Positions 47,284 to 57,890 of a DNA stretch of 64,000 nt are shown in pieces. Under the pieces are notes generated by a model. That model had not been told where the DNA came from. It searched no databases and saw only the letters and a program-made list of their open reading frames with translations. The position numbers and the translations under genes are program-made. The DNA comes from Lagopus muta (Eukaryota; Chordata; Aves; Galliformes; Phasianidae): NCBI RefSeq assembly GCF_023343835.1, contig NC_064433.1:183351777-183415776 (forward strand). Direction: 5' to 3'. Position 1 is the stretch's first letter. Each line of letters begins with the position of its first letter.

Positions 47284-47882
47284 GAATCATAGAATCATGG
47301 AACCATAGAATGGCTTGAGTTAGAAGGGACCTCATGGATCATGAAGCTCCAACCCCCCTGCCACAGGCAGGGCCACCAACCTCCCCACTTAATATTAGAC
47401 CAGGCTGCCCAGGGCCCCATCCAACCTGGCCTGGAACACCTCCAGGAACAAAGCATCCACAACCTCTCTGGGCAGCCTGTTCCAGCACCTCACCACTCTC
47501 ATAGTAAAGAACTTCCCCCTGATATCCAACCTAAATCTTTCCTGCTTCAGCTTAAAACCATTTCCCCTTGTCCTGCTATTATCTACGCTTTCAAAGAGTT
47601 GATTCCCCTCCTGTTTGTAGGCTCCCTTGAGGTACTGGAAGGCTACAATGAGGCCAGCCTGCAGCCTTCTTTTCTGCAGGCTGAACAAGCCCAGCTCCCT
47701 CAGCCTGTCTTTGTAGAGGAGGTGCTCCCCTCTGATCATCTTTGTGGCTCTCCTCTGTGGGCACTCTCTTACAGCTCCCTGTCTTTCTTGTATTGGGGGC
47801 TCCAGACCTGGACACAGTACTGCAGATGGGGCCTCACAAGAGCAGAGAAGAACAATCACTTCCCTGTTCCTGCTGGCCACCC
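47284..47882 (-). mobile_element. CR1 (antisense), about 600 bp, older copy
   Basis: It starts AATCATAGAATCATGGAACC then TGAGTTAGAAGGGACCTCAT and ends CCCTGTTCCTGCTGGCCACC. The reverse-strand frame 47395-47880 keeps the CR1 C-terminal pattern ([40 protein letters not shown]) but is scrambled near its start by indels, so it is older than the neighbouring copy. Confidence 0.93.
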
Positions 47883-49138
47883 CTCTTTGGGTGGGAAAGA
47901 GAGGCTATCTATTTTGCACCTACGTTACAAACCCAAGTTGGAAACAAATACAGCTTCAGAAAGTACTGCATGATATATGCTTGTCCTTGAGCAGTATTTT
48001 CCACAACTTTGCTTCAAGAAACTTCCTTGGCATTCTTTTAGGATATCATTTATTTACCTCAGCTGTGTCTTTGAAGATGAACACATCATTTTGTCACCTA
48101 TCTTGATGTTTTTACAGTTTTCTGTGTTCAAATCACAAAATGATGGAGTGTTCCCACGCACACACAAAAAAACAACAACTGATATTTGTAAGATAATAGT
48201 AATTAAAGGGACATGGCAAGCAAAAGTAGGTTAGCATACTGAAATATGCTTATTTTGTATCAGTCATAAAACAGTCTTGTGAATTTTCCTTAATTGGTTT
48301 TGGTTATGTCAGGGCCTTTAGTTGATTCTCCATCACTTCCAAGAGCCCTGAGGTAACTCACTTCCCAGGGAGAAAATTCTGCCTGACTTTGAAAACGAAC
48401 TATTGCTGAATGCAGAGACTCACTGAGCAGATTGGTGGTTCTTTTCAGAAGCAGGAGAGATCCAGGAGGTGATTAGCTTTGTTCTCATTTACAAAGCACC
48501 AGTGACAATTTCTAAAGGGTTTCACAGGCCCTGGGGATAAGGCCAAGAACAAAACAGGACAGCGAAAAGCAAAGAGAACACTTCATCAATAAACTACTTA
48601 GAGGTGCCACATCAATGGCAAATTAGAAAGAAAAGAAGGCACTCTAATACTTTCACATAGCAAGGGGTCTTATATATTGTTTTTATTCCTACTTGACTTT
48701 TTTTAAACAACTGTGCTGCTATCAGACAAGATACACAGTGGGAATGAAGGTAATAGCAACTCACCATAAGAGTATCAGTCCGGTAAGATTTGAAAGGGAG
48801 ACATGCACAGCTCTGTACCTCTTCCCCAATACCGACCTCTGCTAAGGGTTACTCAGAACTCAGACCTGAGAGGGACTGGGAAGAGACTGTAGAACAGAGA
48901 AAAGGCTGCCAGGAGTTATGTGACCACTTACCAGAGATGCAGATCTGCTGCTGCCTCAACACCCCCTGCCAGTCTGTGTTCAACAGCAGGCAGTGGGCAC
49001 TCCAGAGTGCACAGGCTGTGTGCCGCAAGAGAATGCTGGCAATTAGTTTATGTTAACAATCTTGCTTCAAACAGAAAACACTCTGCATTTTAGAAAAGCC
49101 TACACAAGCTCAGTTTTCTATGGTGGAGGAAAAAAAAT

Positions 49139-49222
49139 GGGGGGGGGGGGGGGGGGGGCTAGACAAACTCATTTGCCTCAATTTATGAACTTTTTCTTAA
49201 ATTAAAAAAAAAAAAAAAAAAA
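49139..49222 (+). repeat. Homopolymers: G20 and A19
   Basis: A run of 20 G (49139-49158) is followed 45 bp later by 19 A (49204-49222). Confidence 0.9.
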
Positions 49223-50200
49223 GCGAAAAATGGCTTTGACAAAGCTGTGTTTTCAAGTATAAACCAGTTTCAAGCCATCCCACATCGAGCTTGCTCAATC
49301 TGAAAGACACTGCAGGGAAGAGAGAGGGAGGAAATTTCACGGCAGCTTAATGCTGTCTCAGGCGGGGCTGCAGCAACCCAGCGTCAACATCCTGCTCTCC
49401 CTCACCAGTTTGCAAGTGACTCAAAGTGCTCTGGAGTTATACCCCAGTGACAGGAGCAAACCGGGAAATAACGGGAGGATGTACATCAACTGACTTACTC
49501 TTCGGAGAGCAAATGGGTGATGAGTAACCATTTTACATCCATGGAACATTCAGATTTGTAGAGGATTTATGACGTTTTGAGTTACTGTTTCAAGCATGGA
49601 GGTCCGCTGGGAGTCCTATTTATGACGCTGGGTGTTCTCTTGCCTCTACCGACAGACAGCTGACTAGCAGGCTTTACTGGAAACCCACCTGCTTGCTAAC
49701 AGTGTTTTGGCTTCTTGTCTGCCTCACAGAGTCTTTGTCAAAACAGCTATGCGTTCAGAAGACATTCACTTGGTGAGAGGGAAGCATCAGTCGCAGTTCC
49801 TCCTGGGTCTTTGTAAATAATGCTAAGAGTTCTTCTCTTGCTCATCAAATTGCTCCAGGGAACCAAATGTATCACTTGCCCCTCCTGCAGAAGGACTTGC
49901 TTTTTGATAGGGCAGCCTGATCTTGTAGTTGATAACCCTGTCCACAGCAAGGGTGTTGGAGCTCAAAGATGTTTAAAAATCCCTTCCAAAGCTAAGCCAT
50001 TCCATGGTTCCACAACAGCAATCTTTGTAAAGCTTCCTGGGCACAACACAGATGTACTCAAGCTGTCAGACTGGTAACTCCTTCCTTCATGTGCACACAG
50101 CTCCAGCACCCTGCAGAGACATATAATTTGGATCTGGTGCATACACAGCTCCAAACCCAGCGGCTTCTGATGGGATTCTGTAGCACAGGAGCAATTACAT

Positions 50201-50812
50201 ATCATAGAGTCCTTAAAGTTGGAAGGGACCCTAAAAGGTCATTGAGTCTGACTCCCCTGCAGTGAACAAGGACACCTACAGCTCCATCAGGTGCTCAGAG
50301 CCCTGTTCAGCTTCACCTTGAGTGCCTCCAGAAATGGGGCATCCACCTCCCTGGGCAACCTGTGTCTGTGCCTCACCACCTTATTGTAAAAACTTTTTCC
50401 TTATATCCAGTCTAAATCTCCTTCAGTTTAGTTTGAAACCATTTCCCTTTGTTGTATCACCACAGACTCGTAGAGTCTGTCCTCATTCTTACAGTCTCCC
50501 CTTAGATACTGAAAGGCTGCTCTCAGGTGTCCCCGCAGCCTTCTCTTCTCCATGCTGCACAGCCCCATCTCTCTCAGCCTGTCCTCATAGAAGAGGTGTT
50601 CTGTCCCTCGGAGCATTTTTGTGGCCCTCCTCTGGACACGCTCCAACAGCTCCACGTCTCTGCTGTACCGAGGACTCCGCATCTGGATGCAGTGCTCCAG
50701 GTGAGGCCTCATAGCACAGAGCAGAGGAGCAGGGTCACCTCCCTCGCCCTGCTGGCCGCACTGCTCTGGATGCAACCCAGGATACAGCTGGTTCTCAGGG
50801 CTGTGAGGGCAG
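50201..50812 (-). mobile_element. CR1 (antisense) next to the MTMR2 CpG island
   Basis: It starts ATCATAGAGTCCTTAAAGTT, then GGAAGGGACCCTAAAAGGTC, and runs through ATTTTTGTGGCCCTCCTCTG to GCCCTGCTGGCCGCACTGC and the CAGCTGGTTCTCAGGGCTGT segment, covering the 3' UTR and about 135 C-terminal codons. The tail lacks the usual perfect octamers. It ends about 60 bp before CpG-dense DNA begins. Confidence 0.92.
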
Positions 50813-51172
50813 CAAGATTTCCTTGCTTTTAGCAAGGACTGTCACATCCAGACGCACAGGGGAGAGGCCAGATGCAACCCCTGCTGCTGGAGGGGTTGAT
50901 CCCCACCAGCTCCGACTCTCCCTCGTCGGGATGAGCACACACAGCACACCCGCTGCCCTCCCGTCCCTCACGCCCCGGGGGGACACGACCACCGCCTCCC
51001 TCCACGGCGGTTCCCGGGGCGCTCGGTGACGCCCGCAACCTCCCTCCCTCATCGACCTCATCGCCTCCGGGCTGCAGGCAGAGGGAGGCGGACGGGCTGC
51101 GGCAAAGGGAGCGGCGGCGGTCGGCGCCGCCCCGCCTCGGCCCGCCCTCCCCGCGCGGCACGCCGGGCCGAC

Positions 51173-51217
51173 ATGGCCGCTTCCTGCGCCGCCGGGCGCT
51201 GCCCCACATTCGGCTGA
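51173..51217 (+). CDS. Upstream ORF in the presumed MTMR2 leader
   Basis: An ATG at 51173 opens a 14-codon frame (MAASCAAGRCPTFG) ending TGA at 51215-51217, 35 nt before the MTMR2 start codon. Its context GACATGG has G at -3 and G at +4, as favourable as that of the main start. It matters only if transcription begins upstream of 51173, which the sequence cannot show. If so, it could reduce or regulate translation of MTMR2. Confidence 0.35.
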   Translation: MAASCAAGRCPTFG

Positions 51218-51252
51218 CAGCCGTCCGCCCCGGGGCCGCCCCACCGCCCGGC

Positions 51253-51335
51253 ATGGAGGAGAGCTCCAGCTGCGAGAGCCTCGGCGCCGGGCGGGCGGTG
51301 GCGGCGCGGCCGCCCAGCGGCGATTCCCTCTCCAG
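51253..51335 (+). CDS. MTMR2: MTMR2 first coding exon
   Basis: This exon encodes the extreme N terminus of myotubularin-related protein 2, which dephosphorylates PI3P and PI(3,5)P2 at the D-3 position on endosomal membranes; loss in humans causes Charcot-Marie-Tooth disease 4B1. The ATG at 51253 has a strong context (GGCATGG). The peptide MEESSSCESLGAGRAVAARP continues PSGDSLS and closely resembles the human start as I recall it (MEKSSSCESLGS, then AARPPSVDSLSS). The exon ends in phase 2 (AG) before GTAACG at 51336, so the last serine or arginine codon is split. The PH-GRAM, phosphatase and coiled-coil regions lie on later exons outside the window. This segment is a serine-rich, disordered leader with no catalytic residues. 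Confidence 0.92.
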
Positions 51336-51964
51336 GTAACGGCCGCCGCCGCGCCATCGCCCCCCGCGGGCAGCTCCTGCTCCCCGGGGCCGGGCCTGAG
51401 GGGCCTCCCGCTGCACGGAGCCGTCGCGGGGCGGGGGGAGAGCGTCGGTGCCGCCGTTCTCCCGCCGTGGTGCTCCGCTGCTGCGCGGGGCTCGGTGCGG
51501 CTGAGCCCTGTGCCGTGTTATTAACACGTCGTGGGGTTTGTTGAATCCGTGTCGTTTTGTCCATCCACTGGCAGCTTTAAGAGAGCCTGATTTTTCAGTC
51601 TTAACGACTTTTTAATGCTGCGTGGGTGATTTCCGAGAGGAAATTACCTCTGCGAGGCTTCCTGCGTCTCCCAGGGTATCGGAGAGGTGTGGATGCTGTG
51701 ACTCAGAAGCACATCTTGCTGAGGCTGTGAGGGTGGGGCACAGGGACGGTTCGATGCCCGGCGGCTGGAGGGGTTCTGCCCCATTCTGGCCGCCTTCTGT
51801 GCCCAGGTCAAGGGGCCCTAAGGATCTCTCAGTCCTGCTGGCATGCCTTGGAGGCTGGGTCATACTGGGAACATGCAAGGATAGAGACTGTGCATCCTCC
51901 ATAGGCTGGCCATCCTTGTGATACCTTGTGTGTAGTCTCTGGGGGCTGCCTGTGGGTCCTTCCA

Positions 51965-52225
51965 AAGTATTCGTGCTCCAGGCTGACCAAACCCAGCTCT
52001 CCCAGCCCCTCCTTATGGGGATGGTGGTCCAGCCCCTGCCCTCTCAGTAGTCTCTCCTGAGCTCCCTCCAATGCCTTTAGGGAGATGGAAACTGTATGCA
52101 GATCCCAGGAGCACTCTGATGAGTGCTGAGTTGAGGAGGCAATACTTTCCCTGCATCTCCTGGTGTTTCCCCGTCCCTTCAGCCCAAGGTGACATTGACT
52201 TCTGCTCTGCTGTGCCACCCAGCAG
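51965..52225 (-). mobile_element. Old CR1 fragment (antisense)
   Basis: CTCCAGGCTGACCAAACCCA, CTCTCCCAGCCCCTCCTTAT, GTCTCTCCTGAGCTCCCTCC and CAGATCCCAGGAGCACTC follow the CR1 order in reverse complement with many changes. There is no 3' tail. Confidence 0.65.
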
Positions 52226-54345
52226 GATCCCCAGGCAAGCAGAGCACACTCTGCAGCCAGAGTGCTTCCTTCTCGTGTCCTTTGTGACCCCTTACCTTCA
52301 TTTCACTCTGCTTCATCAAACTCTTCTCTGTTTCCGTAGTTTACCTGCTAGATGCCTAGAAGCCTCTTTTCTCTTCTTCCTCACTTCCCCAGTATACTTC
52401 TTTTTCTCCCTCTGTGTCAGCTTGGGCAGCTTGGAGCCATCTGAAGGTCAGTCACTATATGAGAGACTGGGACCTGTGGTTGTGGAAACACAGCTTATCT
52501 TGAAGATCCTTACTCAGCAGCATGCCCCATACAGATGGAATCACTGGGAAGTGGAGATGGTAAATCTGTCTCTGCTGAGCATGCACCAGACTGTCCTCCA
52601 AGTCGTGAAAAGGCCTTAACTTGAACAGTTTTCTTGCGGTATTAAGAAGGTTATCCAATAACCTTCAGAATTTCAAGGCTCTGCTCCCGCATCTCAAACT
52701 TACATAAGTCTGGCCAAATTTTTTTTGCATGTTCCAAACAAACTAACTTTTTCTCTGGCTGATTATTGGAAATTGATGCACCTTTTTCCTATGCAGTTAT
52801 TAATTAAAAAAATAAAAAGTTTGTACTGAGTTTGGTACTTTAGTTGAAATGGTTAGGGTGAAATTACAAGACAGTAAAATGAGGCTCTTGCAAAGAGAAA
52901 TGCCTGGTGACCTTCAGAATGTTTTTGACCAGCTCTCCCTGCAAATCTGGTGGTGCCTGCCCACAGTCAATTTTTCTGTGGATGGGACTGTAGACCTCTT
53001 GCTCAATTACTAAGTTGACATTTTAGATCTGCAGTGCAGTCTGATTCTGTGTGCCAGAACATTGCCTCTGAAGCAAATACACTGGAACATATTTGTATGG
53101 ACATATTTATTTTCCTCCTTTTCTTATTGTGGTCTGTAAGGTAGGACAGCTTTGATCTGTTTACTTGTGATGGCAGTTGTGTGAAGTGTTTGTGCTTAGT
53201 GGGTTCTTTCGATTGTTTTTAAAAATTTACTTTGGGAGGATATGAGGAGTGCAGCAAACTGAGAGGGTGCTTTCATCAGCTTTTGGAATCTGTTTTATTA
53301 AAAAGGAACAACAGCAACAAATGAGTAGAAAGGCATTCACCCAGATTCACAGTGAAGTGTTAGTGAGTTGTGTTTGAATTGCTATGTGCAAAATTTGTAG
53401 TACTTGGAAAGGTGCTAGTATTAAATATATCTAGCAGCATGTTCCTTGGATTCTTTCAGCACCTGCTGAGAAGTTAAGCACGTTTCATATTTCTAGAGAT
53501 ATTTAAGTTCTGACCCCTCAGTAAGGCACACCTGGTAGAGTTTACCATTAGAAAGGTTGCTCACATGAATGAGCGCCTTAAAAAACATGTATTAGAATGT
53601 CTGTCATTCGGCTGTGCAAATGGGATGTGGCAGCGGTGACACTTGACAGTGAAAGTTGCTTTGATATTTCAGTAGACCTGAGTAAAGCACAGTACTCGTG
53701 CTCCTGGAGTAAGAGATGGGAATAACCATACAAATGTTACCTATTTTCTGTTCTACCTATAAAAATATTCCATGAAGTTTGAGGCTCACAGTACAGCTGT
53801 TTGTATGCTGCAGAAAATCCTCAGCTCTGGCTGGAAATACTGAGTTGGTTTTGTGTGAGCAGGTCATAGCCAAGAGCAGAAGCGCCCTTCTCATTGTGCT
53901 GATAAAGCCATTCTGCTTCTACAGTCTGACGTGGCTCACCTGGTGCTAGCTTTGGATGGCAGAGCACTGGCTTCTGGTTTCCAAAGGGCAGTATTTAGGG
54001 TGGGCTTTCCCCTCGGATCCTGTTCTGTGGAAGACAGGTGATCATGAGCCAACCACTCATAGAAAGGTGCTGTGGCATTCACCTTGCGAGGAGCCTGTGT
54101 GTGTAGAGTCAGACCAGGAGCAACCACAGGGCAGAAAGGAGAAAGGTAACAGGCTGCTTCTGCGGGTGTCTTTGAGCTGCACTGTGGTTATGTCAGAAGG
54201 GCAAGCTTTATTCAGTGGTATGGACTTCTATCTGTAAAAATGGTTTGGGGATTATGGGGGAGGGATAAATACCTTTCCTCTGTGCTAAGTAATACTTTGG
54301 AAAGACTCTCTGTGAAATTAATGTTTTTTAGAGGTTTGTTTTTTG

Positions 54346-54368
54346 TTTTTTTTTTTTTTTTTTTTTTT
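54346..54368 (+). repeat. T23 homopolymer
   Basis: An uninterrupted run of 23 T in MTMR2 intron 1. Confidence 0.95.
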
Positions 54369-56850
54369 ACTTGAAGCTGCATATAGACCTTTGGAATTCC
54401 AAGTAACAGCCAGCAGAATTCTGCCATAACCATTCTTTCTGTGAAAGGAAAGTCAGATGTAGCCATGCGTGACTTTAGCAAAGTGCCTGGCTTGGAGAAA
54501 AAGGTGATGTTGAACTGTAGGTGTCTAATTTACATTTCATTAAAGGTGAGATAAGGCATTTTGTTTGTGTTGTGATTACGTGTCTTAGTCTCCAAATAAA
54601 CGAATCTCTGTGTGCTTCCATAAAATGTTCTCTGAAAAAAATATTAAAGCTCAGTCTGAACAACAGACAAGTGGAACTGCTAGGAGCCTTTCTGTTAGGT
54701 TCACTGAAGGTAAATTTGTACTGCCTGTGCAGAAGCATGGAGGTGATTGTACAGGAAGGAAATTGCTGCAGGAGATGTCGGTGATTTTTCAACCTCGGTA
54801 TAAAATGACAGACAGAGATAAGGCAGTGGGCAGATGTTTCCTGCCAGCGTGACTGTAGCAGTGTTTGATGTTACCACTTTCTGGTTGCTTGTTACCACCT
54901 CTCTGCTGGCAGTTATCATCCGCAGAGGTCTTTGGGCACAATGAATCCTGTGCTCTGCACTTCTGCTGAAGCATATGAAAACAATCATGCTCCTTGTCCT
55001 TAGCTTTTGCAGGGATAACTCGGAAAACATAAGCTCTGTGTAAATCAGTGCAGCAAGGTCTGTTGAAGCAATAGCTCCGTGAGGTATGAACTCCTCCGTT
55101 CATCTCAAATAAGGTCCTGTCAATACCTGCTCTGATTTAAGACTATGTTGAAGGAATTCTTTCCCTACAGAGGAGAGCGATGCTGGAAGGAGTTGGATCT
55201 GTAAGCTGTTGGCTGAGGAGGGCTCGCTAGCACCACATTGCTACCAGATGTGTGTGATTTGCTGATGGAGTTGTTTTGTGATGAGTCATTGAAGTTAGAG
55301 TTTGAAAAGGAAGGGTTTTGCCAGTTCTGGCGTTCAGTAAAATGCGAGTAGCTATCTTTTTCTTCCTGGACTTTGAGAGCACTTCTTGCTTTTGATTTCT
55401 TCTATGTGTGCAGCAGGATTTCTCAAGAGTTGTTGCTGCTGAAGACAAGTATGTTGCTTGCTGAGTGTTGATAATGAACTGATCCTTTGTATCTGAGAAA
55501 ATTAACACTACACCTAGAAGCAATTAGCAGCTCCAGGCAGGCTCATTACTATTAATTTTAATATGAGTGATAATTTATAACGCTTACTTGCAATTAAGGT
55601 CCGTTCTGAGGTAGGTTTTTTGTTTGTTTTTTTCCTCCAAGTACTGTATATTGTGAAGATAAGGAATAGTTTTGCCATTGCAGAATGAAGAGAGTCTGTT
55701 GTTACGGTCAGAGGATTTGGGCAGAAAATTGATAAAATAAAGCTGTGGAGTCTTTTTGGGTGAATGGTATTTGCAGTGCACTTGTGAAGAGAAACTCTGA
55801 CCCTTGAAGAATATGGGAATTGCTTTTAGTAGCAGTCTTTGGCATCCACATTTCAGTTCCTGCTTCTCTTGGCTTACGAGACCTTCAGCCATACAAGTTT
55901 CCCTTTTGGGCACACACAGATTCCTTTGTCCAGATTCTAAACATTCAGTAAAAGTGCACGTTCTTTTTTTTTTTTTTTTAAGGTATGTTTTCTATTTGAG
56001 AATACAAAATACAATTGGCATTCACCTGTTTCTTGTATTCTAATTAATGTTAAATTATTGGTTAGAGGCCTTAGGAGAATTTGGGGTGCCACAGCTCTAG
56101 CTGCTGTACAAATACAGAAAGAAGCGTTGGAGAGCCAGGGCTGCTCTATTTTTACCAGTGCCTGGCGGGTCGTTTTACTGAGCTCTTGGACGTGCAGTAG
56201 AGTGCTGTGGTTCCTTGCTGAGAGATGGAGCGAAGAGCGAGAAAGTCTAAGAATGAGATGAAAAACTGCTGTGGAGAGATGAGGCCAGATCTGACAGCTG
56301 ATGAGGAATAGAGAGAGGCTGAGAACACAGCCCTCTGGGGTCCTATCAGGCACTGTCTTTTCTGAAGAGAGATGGTGCTATTATGTTGACTAATAGTCTG
56401 TTTGCTAGACAGTTTTGAGTCTTATGCGTAGTTCCTTAACTACAGGCTATTTACAGCAGGAACGCAATTACAGAGCCTGAATTTTAAGACATGGGATGAC
56501 CCAATGATGTCAGTGACACAATTCCTATGTATTATCTGATTCTCCTCCTGCTCTGACTTCATTTATAGGTTAATACTGACCTTCAACTGTTTAGTTATCT
56601 AGTTCTTATATTTTAATGGTTGCATTTCTTCCCTTCTTGTCCTTGTTCTTGTCCGAAGGTAAGAACTACCTTTAGAAAGGTCCTAACACCCCTTGAATAA
56701 CTCATCAGAATCAGTAGCCAGCAGCTTCTTTTTTGTTAACTTGATGTTTTGTTTTCCTGATGGCCTGCTTTAATGTTTATGTTTTTTCAGGTGGCGTAAA
56801 AGAGACCTGATCCATTCCCCAAAGAGCTCAAGTTACCTGAAAGCTTAGTT

Positions 56851-56867
56851 GGGGGGGGGGGGGGGGG
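56851..56867 (+). repeat. G17 homopolymer
   Basis: A run of 17 G followed by AGGGAGAG, within MTMR2 intron 1. Confidence 0.92.
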
Positions 56868-57871
56868 AGGGAGAGCAGCAGCCAGCATACATGCCAGAAA
56901 TGCATCAGAAGCTTTCCAGAGGTCGCCATGATCAGGTGTTACATACAAGGTGTAGTTGTATAAGGGGACATGAAAAAAAGCGATGCTGTAGTTTGTCCAT
57001 GGGAAAGCCATTCAACTGTAAAGAAGAGGGTGATGGGAAGGTAATGAAGTGCTTTGCTTGTAGAGGTGTTAGGGATAATAACCCAGCAAAGGGAAGGTAC
57101 AAAAAGGATATTGTCACAGTAATTACCCCTAGTCTTCATTTTTAACTGAAAAACATCTGGCTGTTTTATAGCCCCAGTAAGTAGGAGCTAATTGAAGAAA
57201 AATTCTGTGAAAGACAACAACAGAAAATCAGTGGAACTTTTCAAGTATTTGTTTTTCCTTTTCCTACCATCTGTAGTTTCCTTTGCCAGACAATGTTCTC
57301 ACTCAGTAATTTTCCAGTGATTTCAAGGTAGCTCTTTTCCTTGCCTCTGTTGCCTTTCTGCTCCATGAATTCTTTTCCATTGCTTTCTAAGTCTGATGTA
57401 TTTAAAAATGAAAAACTGTTAGTAGTTTTCTAGTCCATAGCCCCTTCAAAATGATATTCTAGTCATCTTGCTAGCAATGTACAAATGCTCCCACTTGACA
57501 GACCTAGCCTTTTGTAGGCTTCTGGCTGTGGCTCCAGATCCACTAACGTTACATCACCCGATGGTTCAGATTTGATCTGGATCAGGTGTGGGTGTGATCA
57601 TGTTTCTGCTGTCAGAGAGCACAAACTTATGGTGGTTTTTTTCTTCTTTATTCTGGGAAGATGGGCAACATCTGGTTAGAATAAAACAGCAGTTTTATTT
57701 GGATTAATTTATTGTGATGTAAAGAGCCTATGTCCTGGTACAAAGTGTTACACTTGAAATCTTGTTCATTGGTGAAAGGGCAACACGTCTTTATAGAGCC
57801 AAAATTTATTGTTAGTGTAAATGAAATCTTGAAAGTCTAATCATTATCAGTCTGGATGCAGTTGTTACAGG

Positions 57872-57890
57872 AAAAAAAAAAAAAAAAAAA
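57872..57890 (+). repeat. A19 homopolymer
   Basis: A run of 19 A following TGTTACAGG; no source element is recognised upstream. Confidence 0.9.

Larger units (their letters stand above)
34351..50870. other. Intergenic region between MAML2 and MTMR2
   Basis: No gene is recognised here. It holds CR1 fragments at 36029, 39545, 44665-45908, 46454-47032, 47284-47882 and 50201-50812, two short tandem duplications (41071-41150 and 43727-43803), and G20 and A19 homopolymers near 49.14-49.22 kb. The other sequence (for example 34.4-36.0, 36.1-39.5, 39.6-44.6 and 47.9-50.2 kb) shows only short open frames without resemblance to known proteins. Confidence 0.7.
50870..51540. promoter_or_regulatory. MTMR2: CpG island and presumed MTMR2 promoter
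   Basis: GC content and CpG density rise sharply here compared with the AT-rich surroundings. The island spans the presumed 5' leader, the first coding exon and the start of intron 1. It contains GC-box-like sites such as GGGGCGGGG near 51428-51436 and CCCCGCC near 51130, and an ETS-like CTTCC at 51180. No TATA box is evident, as is usual for a broadly expressed gene. The transcription start cannot be placed from sequence alone. An old antisense CR1 ends only about 60 bp upstream. Long open frames on both strands here are a by-product of the GC-rich composition. Confidence 0.8.

Noticed and set aside
50795..51564. Long minus-strand frames (149, 168 and 232 codons) across the CpG island
   Set aside because: They are rich in Arg, Gly, Pro and Ala, as GC-rich DNA gives in any frame, and overlap the MTMR2 exon and an antisense CR1. 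They are compositional shadows.
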